Assembly (NCBI GenBank): GCA_013146195.2
Contig: CM028379.1
Coordinates: 108,102,793-108,166,792, forward strand
Length of the DNA stretch: 64,000 nt
Origin: Codonopsis lanceolata
Taxonomy: Eukaryota; Streptophyta; Magnoliopsida; Asterales; Campanulaceae
Reading direction: 5' to 3'
Shown here: piece after piece, positions 57,268 to 64,000 of the stretch
Layout: the number at the start of each line of letters is the position of its first letter
Numbering within the stretch: position 1 is the first letter of the stretch
Translations under genes and position numbers: made by a program
The notes under the pieces: generated by a model
Databases searched by the model: none
Seen by the model: the letters and a program-made list of their open reading frames with translations, nothing else
What the model was told of the DNA's origin: nothing

Positions 57268-57716
57268 TTCGAGGTCGTATTGCCTCGCCAAACGAGGTCG
57301 CATTGCCTCGCCAAAACGAGGTCGCATTGCCTCGCCAAACGAGGTCGCAAAACGAGGTCGCATTGCCTCGCCAAAACGAGATCGTATTATCTCGCCAAAA
57401 AGAGGTCGCATTGCCTCATCAAAACGAGGTCGCATTGCCTCGCCAAAACGAGATCGTATTATCTCGCCAAAAAGAGGTCGCATTGCCTCATCAAAACGAG
57501 GTCGCATTGCCTCGCCAAAACGAGATCGTATTATCTCGCTAAAAAAGGAGGTCGCATTGCCTCATCAAAACGAGGTCGCATTGCCTCGCCCAAAAACGAG
57601 GTCGCATAGCCTCGCCAAAACGAGATCGTATTATCTCGCTAAAAACGAGGTCGCATTACCTCGCCAAAACGAGGTCGCATTGCCTCGCTAAAACGAGGTC
57701 GCATTACCTCGCCCAA
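57268..57716. repeat. Tandem array of 24-bp hairpin units in gypsy element
   Basis: Nineteen units (one truncated) of CGAGGTCGCATTGCCTCGCC plus AAAA, alternating with a variant CGAGATCGTATTATCTCGCC. In each unit the ends CGAGG and CCTCG (or CGAGAT and ATCTCG) are complementary. Triplets of two main types and one variant repeat as a 72-bp higher-order unit (57370-57600). All three plus-strand frames stay open across most of the array only because of the repeat. Confidence 0.9.
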
Positions 57717-57870
57717 ACACGAAAAACACTTATATATATACGCAGAAAAACACTTGCACCATATATACTAAACTGACAACAAAAACATACTTATAATTTA
57801 CACCAAGGATAAAGGATGATTACATATAAACATTGTTTGAAATTGTTCATTAAAAAAGAGGATAAAAATC
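57717..57870. other. Non-coding spacer of the gypsy element
   Basis: AT-rich, with a TATATATATA run near 57734; separates the array from the 3' end of the antisense ORF. Confidence 0.4.
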
Positions 57871-60498
57871 CTAGGCTAAACCCCCCCACCAGCCTCCTCC
57901 TCCTCGCGAGCCGCTGCTTGCTCGGAAATATACTGACTCTTTGAAAGCTCCTCCCCGCCGATTGCCTTCCAACTCGGCCATCAATTGATCACCCACGATT
58001 GTGCCTCGCTGAGGGGTAGCCTCGCCTCTACCACAAAGCCACGATAGCTCTTTTATGTAGGCGTTTCTCGACCAACAGGCAAAAGGTTGTTCGCCTCTAC
58101 AGAGAGAGGCACCCACTCAGAGCTTGAATCCCTAAGATCGGCATCTTTTATCCGACCGAGCTCACCTCATCAAACGGATCAACGAAGAGACTCCCTGCAT
58201 TCCGGCCAAAAGAAGCAAGGTCCGCCATCTCCACCACCTCTGACACCCAAGACACCCTTCGCCGCTACCGCTCTAAAGCCCGAACTCTACTGCCTCCATA
58301 TAGTCCAGAGCCTCCATCTCATAAGCAAACGAGCCCTTGTATCTCGCCAAAACTTCCTCCTCGCTAGGCTTCGCTGAAAGCTCGGCCTTCAAGGTGTCAA
58401 CCTCATCCAGCACTCCCTTAAGCTTGGCCTCGAGCTCGCTCACCCTGCGCTCCCGCTCGCTAGCCTTATCCTTCAAAGATTCTGCCACCCGCCTTCTAAA
58501 GTCGAGAAACCTCTTCATTCTTCAAAATTAAATCCCCTTCCAGTGGACTTCACCTTCTCAAAGACTGTAAGAAATCTCTTCCTTCGCTTATAAGAGACCT
58601 CTCCACCAACCTTTGCTCATCCCGTCGTGATATGCAATGATACCGACCCCAAGTCGAAAAAGCAGAGTAAACATAAGCAACATAAGCAAAAAGAGCAAAG
58701 ATACGAGAAATAGAAATAAGGAGATTAGTTTACCTCGCTCAAAGCTAGCCCGCAAAGATCTTGTACCGAATATACCGGGCAGCCTCATCGCCGCCAAAGC
58801 CGCAAGACCCCATCACCGAACGCTTTGCCCATAGCCCGCGAAGTCGGCAGGAAGTTGTTTATCACCTTAACGACGTGGTTGACAACATGCTCACTGCCGA
58901 CACCACGCCGCCGCCGAGGAGGAGATGGTACTAAGCCGCCCAGAACGACTTTAGCGGGGGGCGAGCTCGAACTTTCGCCTCTGCCCCTGAGCATCGCCGC
59001 AGTCGCTTCCCTTTGCCTTGGTAGAGGAGCCGAGGGCGAGCAGGGGCCGCCCCGGTAGGATCCTCCGTAACCCCGACAAGAGGCGCCGCCTCTACACCAT
59101 CCTTAGCCGCCGGCTCTTAGCTCGGCATTTCTTCGCTCCTCCCCGCCTTCGCTTGGCCAAAACAAAGATCCCGAGAGACGTACATCTCTCGCAAAAATTG
59201 ATGGTCGCATCAATACTCAAAAAATGACGATTTTAGCAAAAAACCAAAGGAAACAAACAAACAGAATAAACAAAATTAACTCTCGATGTCGGGCACTCGA
59301 GCCCATCTATCCTCACACCTCTGACACGCCGAGCCAAATATCCAACCCCGATGCAGGCCCACGCCTCACATATTCAAAACCGTAATACGCCTCTCCACTC
59401 CTTCAACCTCAACCGCCGAAACCCAAAACCTTGACAAAAGGCCCTCATTCTCCACAATGGCCTTCCAGCTTGTAGGATCGAACCCGCACTCCCTTCATCG
59501 CCGAGCAAGTGGGCCTCGATAGCAAGCAAGCCTCGTAGCTTCGCCAAGCATCATTCAATGTCTTCGCCCTCGATGCATCGTGGGTTTCCCATCGTGAATC
59601 TCAAAATTCCATCCGCGACTCGATTCCACAAGCAACCTTGTTTTGACCACCTATGGTCCTTGCTTCCCAAAGCCGGCCAAAAGTGGGAACCCTCGAGGAT
59701 GCCTAAGAACGGCCGGTTCATGGAGACACCGACCTTATAGTAGTAACAAAAAGGTCCAATGAAGGCTCGAATCCCTTCGCCGGTGCAGAAAGCTCACCAA
59801 TGATCGGGTCGATTGGGCGAGAGGTCAAGCAAGACCGAGCTCGCTTTGAGTAAGAAACTCGCAAATAAATGGATCAAGAGGCAAACGCAGCCCCGAAGAT
59901 TCAAGAGGCCGGAATAAAAGCAACATGACTACGAAGGTTCCGCACTGAAATCCCAAACCTCGACCTAGAACGTAACCTCTGAAAAATCGAACCGTATATC
60001 CGCGACCAAGCCTCCACGCTCCGCCAATCCTATCTCGATTCTCGAAAGGCCTCAAAGGACGAGACACTCTCTCGCAATCATCCCCATCTCTTCCGAAACA
60101 GATGCCCCAGCCTCCACTAGCCATCCTATCGAAAGCCGCCGCCAAGAAACTTCTTTCGATCCGCCGAAAGTGCGTAACTCGCCTCCCCGGTAAAAAATTG
60201 AGCAATCGACTTAAGCCAATACGAACTCCCTAAGAAAACAATCTCATAGGGCCGAAGGGAATGTCCGAGGCGTAAAAACCTCATCACCGAACTTCCAAGC
60301 GGCTAACCTTCACCCCGTGAACTCGCAAGGAGAAACCTCGCTGACGAGGAGTGACCGCCACCCATCTATCCCCGCACCGCCTATACATAGACCACCGCGA
60401 GGAGACTTCCCAAAGACCGACTCAACGGGGCCCTCGCCATCCGAGTCTAACGAAGAAATCGAGCAAGACCCGTAACTCTCCGAACTAAGAGGACCCAC
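57871..60498 (-). pseudogene. Antisense ORF of Tat-like element (Transposase_28-like), decayed
   Basis: From 60498 down: Ser/Gly/Asp-rich start (SSESYGSCSISSLDSDGEGP). Then, in 59825-60205, LFRPLESSGLRLPLDPFICEFLTQSELGLA, which fits the 'GLRLPL-x-PF-x2-x-x-L' motif of the putative gypsy-type transposon family PF04195. Next, 59560-59760 reads SMNRPFLGILEGSHFWPALG in a shifted frame. Finally comes a coiled-coil part at 58273-58518 with ESLKDKASERERRVSELEAK and VDTLKAELSAKPSEEEVLAR, a long helix ending near VEFGL. Tat-lineage elements carry such an ORF on the opposite strand before the 3' LTR. Frameshifts break it at several points. Function in the family is unknown. Confidence 0.65.
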
Positions 60499-61719
60499 TG
60501 GCCGCCTCCTTATGGATCACTTGTGTCCACCACAATCTCCTGGCCAAGCAAACCCTCACCTCTACGCCTCCAAGCGGGACCGCGAGGAACGATTCGCCTC
60601 GCCATCGTAGGTCGCCACCTCAAAACCGCCGAGGTCTACATCCTCGCATTATTCTCTACCGAAACCTCGAAAGGACATCCTCAACTAAAGGACTGGACTA
60701 CACCCCGAAGGGCACCGTGGCCCGAGAAAGATCCTCGGCCACCTGGAGACTCACTGAACTGGCCGAGGCGTAAGTCCTCGCCACGCTAAGGCGAGAAAAA
60801 GAGGAGGACTCCTAACCGAAACAGTATTCTAATAACCCTGTTCCAAGATCTATCGGCCCATGGAGGAACCGCTAGAGAAGACGAAGAGAAAAACGGGGAA
60901 GCGGGGAAACCTACGAGACATTACTCTAGAAAGAAAAAGCAAAGGAAAAGAAACCGTACCAAATAAGGACAAACTGGAAGATCGCCGGAGAAATCTACCG
61001 TTAAAGCAGAAAAATACGCCTGAAAAAAGAAGAATGACGCCGGAAAAGTCAAAACCCGGAAAAAAGAAGAACCCAAACCCTGTAAACAAGTCGGAAAAAC
61101 ACGGAAATCACCGCGGAAATCACCCAAATAGGACGAAAACGTGGAAGAAAAACAAAAAACACTTACGTGCGGATAAGCGACGAGGTAACGGGATGAGAGC
61201 AAGCAATGTAGGAAATCGCCTAAATCGGTAAAGAGATATGCTAGAGAGAGAGAATGAGAAAGGTAAACAGTGAAAAACAAAAGGGGATTTTTATACCCCC
61301 CCTGCTACGACGTCGTTTCTAACTGGGGCCCCGGAAGTGACCCGGGTCGGCCCGCGAATTTTTTCTTAGTGCGCCCAAAACTGTGCCACGTAATCATTTT
61401 TCCCAAATTTCGAGACACGGAAAAAAGTGGCAGTAATAATTTTTCGAAATTCAAAAAGCCGCCCAAAACGCAAACCAAGAAATCGCCAAAAACCGCATTT
61501 AATGAACCGGCTGAAAAAGACGTAACGTCTGAACCGATCGGCGAGCGTCCATAAACTTCAAACCTCGGCCTGAGCCTCGTCACGGCGAAAAACCCAGAAA
61601 CAGCCTCAAACCAAACCCGTAAGTCATCCTCGGCCGAAAGCATGAAGCCGACCTCCTACCATCAGGTAAACGGTTACTTTTTGCCTTCTCGGCGTCGAGC
61701 GACCAAAAAGTAGGGGCCA
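60499..61719. other. Region between antisense ORF and 3' LTR
   Basis: GC-richer sequence without a recognised domain on either strand. The Lys/Arg-rich plus-strand frame (60860-61231) and its Phe-rich complement look accidental. It probably holds the promoter and leader of the antisense ORF. A polypurine-like AAAAAGTAGGGG lies at 61707-61718, directly before the 3' LTR. Confidence 0.45.
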
Positions 61720-62439
61720 GAAAGGATTGAAATCGGGGATTGACCCTCGGCATGAAAAGGACCCGACCCTCGGCATAAAGAGGGTCCCACTTACAGGACA
61801 ACACGTTGCGAGGATAGGACCACTCGTCCTCAAGATAAATCACTCTAGCCTCGGCATCATGACCCTTAGGCGAGCCCGACCGACCTGACAGATCACGGGC
61901 TCCCTCGACCTCGCCACCAAATCTGTCCTCATAAATCCTCTACCTCGACGAATAACAAAAGCCTTCGTCACAGAAACCACTCGGCCTCGGCCTCAGATCA
62001 ATCATTCACCCTGACAAACCATTTCCCAGGCAGAAAACCGGGCACGCCAATACCAACCCTCGACACATGCGGTTCACTCATTCTGACGAGCGCCCTCAGC
62101 GCATTTAATAACGACCACTTTATGCTCCCCGATAACAAAGCGCCACGCCATCAACTTCGGTATAAATATAAGAGCCCCTATTTATGGCAAGGTAAGTAAT
62201 TTCAGCGGCGATATCCTAACTCTCTTATCACGGCTCTCTATCAAAACAATTATCACGGCTCATTTATTACCAAAACTCTCTGGGAAGCGATTCCTACGCC
62301 GGGAGGGTTATAGTCGAGCACCTTAACGGTGTTTGTTGTTTACATTGTGCAGGTTAACCGTGGACGAACAAGAAGCTGCCACCTCATCCTCGCTCACACG
62401 TGGACGTGAAGACAAGATCACCACAAATATTGCGTGATC
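61720..62439 (+). repeat. 3' LTR of Tat-like element, right end truncated
   Basis: Matches the 5' LTR from GAAAGGATTGAAATC to GCGTGATC, where similarity stops abruptly a few bases before the expected LTR end. Differences between the LTRs are largely small deletions and insertions in GC-rich words rather than point changes. Confidence 0.88.
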
Positions 62440-64000
62440 AATATGTAATTTTTTTTAATATTAACAAAATAAACAAAAATAATAAACAGTAAAATCAAAT
62501 ATAAAAAATCCTATAAATTTGAAAAAATATATATATAATTTGGAATACTTTTTATATATAATAATTTTCGTTCAACATGTACGACTATTACAACTATAAA
62601 TATCACATAGTAACTCTAGACAAAGTTGGATACAACTTATGATAAGTAAAAACATGTTTTCAAATGGAGTCTTATATTAGACAATGATTTTAAAATAATA
62701 TCAATAGTCTTTAGGTTTAAAAATGTTTTACCTTTGGAGAAAAAAAAATCAATTTATAGAATAAAAATATTAAGAATTTCAGTTCAATTCAAATTCTAAT
62801 ATTTTTTCTAGATATAAGCAATAAAATTTACATTGAAGCTCATAATTCAAATTCTAAACAATGGAATTGATGTTTATTTTCTCTCATTCTCTACTCTGGA
62901 GTCTCAACAAAATTTAAATTCACTTATGTGTTTTCCGTATTAAAAAATGATATTAAAATATATACAAATAAATATATATAAATAAAAGTTACATTAACAT
63001 TAAAAAAATTGATAGCGCATATAATATTAGAAAAATGACAAATTATTTGTGATATACTAACATTTTTGTCATAAAACCTTAAAGACTACACTTTTCAAAA
63101 TTGGTAATTTTTACAAAATAATTCAAGTATTATCATTTATATTAAAATAGTATATATAACCAAGGAAAATAAAATGTAGGAGATGGGTCAAGGAAAATGA
63201 ACCAAAAATTCAAACGATCGATGGATAGACATCGGAAAATTTAGTTTAAACCGTGCTATGGATAGTTTTTGGACCACGACCCGATAAACACTCATAAAAC
63301 CATGTTGTTTTAGTTGATATATATAAACGAAAAGAAAATACTTTTACCCTAGTTTCACCACACATTGCAAAAAAAAAAAAAAAAAACGCATTTTTTGCAG
63401 CGATGACGAACCTCAAGGTTACCACCTAAAGAAAGTCCGGCAACGGAAGCTATGACCATCGACTTACCGAAAACTTGTTGGTATGTTTATATTTTCAAAA
63501 ATATTTCAAAAACTCTGTTTAACTTCAAAACTCGTTTATTAATTTTAATTCGTGATTTAGTTCAACTAACAAACAAATTTGATCTGAATGTTGATTAATT
63601 TCATCATCGCACTTTTTTTATACCTGAATTTCTTAACATGTATAAGTAACTACAAAATAAGAAATTATCGGGTTTCCATTTTTTTACATGTAGCTAGCTG
63701 TCTCAAAAAATTGGTCCTATCTTGATTTATAGATTTTTTTTACAATAATAACTTTGGTTATGATGAAATAGAGAAAATTTTATCAGATCTTGGTATTATT
63801 ATTAATTGATTGTTTGTGAATTAGTTTTACTTCAAAGTGTGTGTATATGATTTAGTTTCAAAATCATTGTTTTATTCCATATTTATTTTTCCTAGCCTGG
63901 ATATTGATGCAAAGAAATTGATAAAAAAAACATGGTTTTGTTTTCTCTCATGTTTCTACTATGCATATTTTTTAATGTATTAAATAAGAATGTGAAGAGA
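62440..64000 (-). mobile_element. Second copy of the 1.8-kb Helitron, both ends missing in window
   Basis: Runs parallel to 39262-40830 with only scattered differences (for example ACAACTTATGATAAG, ATCGATGGATAGACATCGG, the CTCAAGGTTACCACC stretch and the ATGACCATCGACTTACC segment). It lacks the first 73 bases, the 3' hairpin and CTAG, at its junction with the gypsy LTR. The 5' end lies beyond the window. Confidence 0.85.

Larger units (their letters stand above)
50599..62439 (+). mobile_element. Degenerate Tat-like Ty3/gypsy LTR retrotransposon, 11.8 kb
   Basis: Order: 5' LTR, altered primer-binding site, gag, protease, RT-RNase H, second RNase H, integrase, tandem array, antisense ORF, 3' LTR. 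Integrase after RNase H is the gypsy order. A second, archaeal-type RNase H and an antisense ORF before the 3' LTR mark the plant Tat lineage. The reading frame is broken dozens of times. The left flank is the degenerate tandem array and the right flank a Helitron, so no target duplication can be shown. Confidence 0.88.

Noticed and set aside
57182..57691. Open frames with repeated RGRIASPK or NEVALPRQ text
   Set aside because: They are translations of the 24-bp tandem array; all frames are open and none begins in a credible context.
60850..61280. Lys/Arg-rich plus-strand ORF and Phe-rich minus-strand ORF
   Set aside because: They are complementary shadows of purine-rich sequence in the gypsy element, without a recognisable domain on either strand.

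Overview
The window is nuclear DNA from a flowering plant, almost certainly a eudicot. It is AT-rich, packed with nested plant-type transposable elements, and holds one recognisable host gene: a KARRIKIN INSENSITIVE 2 (KAI2 / HTL / D14-like) receptor on the minus strand. The species cannot be named from sequence alone. There is one 100-base run of N (45416-45515), and at least one junction (about 62440) looks like a rearrangement or misassembly.

Host gene: KAI2 exon 1 is at 33528-33895 and exon 2 at 14632-15076. Together they code for exactly 270 residues with an intact Ser95-Asp217-His246 triad and AG|GT...AG|G splice sites. They are separated by an intron of about 18.45 kb (15077-33527). 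The intron holds a tRNA-derived SINE with target-site duplication (TSD), a 2.67-kb solo LTR carrying a Stowaway MITE, a truncated plus-strand Copia element, a Harbinger-like MITE split by a complete minus-strand Copia element that is itself split by a Mutator-like element, and an inverted pair of a non-autonomous transposon, one copy interrupted by Helitrons.

Left flank (1-14600, downstream of KAI2): a LINE fragment, a Helitron 3' terminus, a 140-bp paralogue of KAI2 intron sequence, a decayed Ty3/gypsy-like element (about 1.8-5.5 kb), and a block of broken minus-strand DUF7745-like and plant-mobile-domain (PMD) genes (6.0-10.9 kb). Two unusual tandem arrays (11.4-12.5 kb), a hAT-type MITE and a hairpin motif present at 7.67 and 13.14 kb complete this side.

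Right flank (33900-64000, upstream of KAI2): two adjacent minus-strand Helitrons (35780-40992), a Mutator-like element (41585-44231) carrying a small heptad-repeat/membrane ORF and a nested solo LTR, and a low-copy tandem array (45.5-46.7 and 50.3-50.6 kb) interrupted by a second Stowaway MITE and a 5'-truncated L1-type LINE. Last comes an 11.8-kb degenerate Tat-like Ty3/gypsy element (50599-62439) with dual RNase H remnants, a hairpin-unit tandem array and a decayed antisense ORF. The window ends in a second copy of the 39.2-41.0 kb Helitron.

Apart from KAI2, nearly every coding trace belongs to a transposable element and is broken. I found no gene cluster that looks like a new pathway or defence system. 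The most notable items are the TE-inflated KAI2 intron, the conserved hairpin motif, the palindromic tandem array, the heptad-repeat ORF and the chimeric right junction of the gypsy element.
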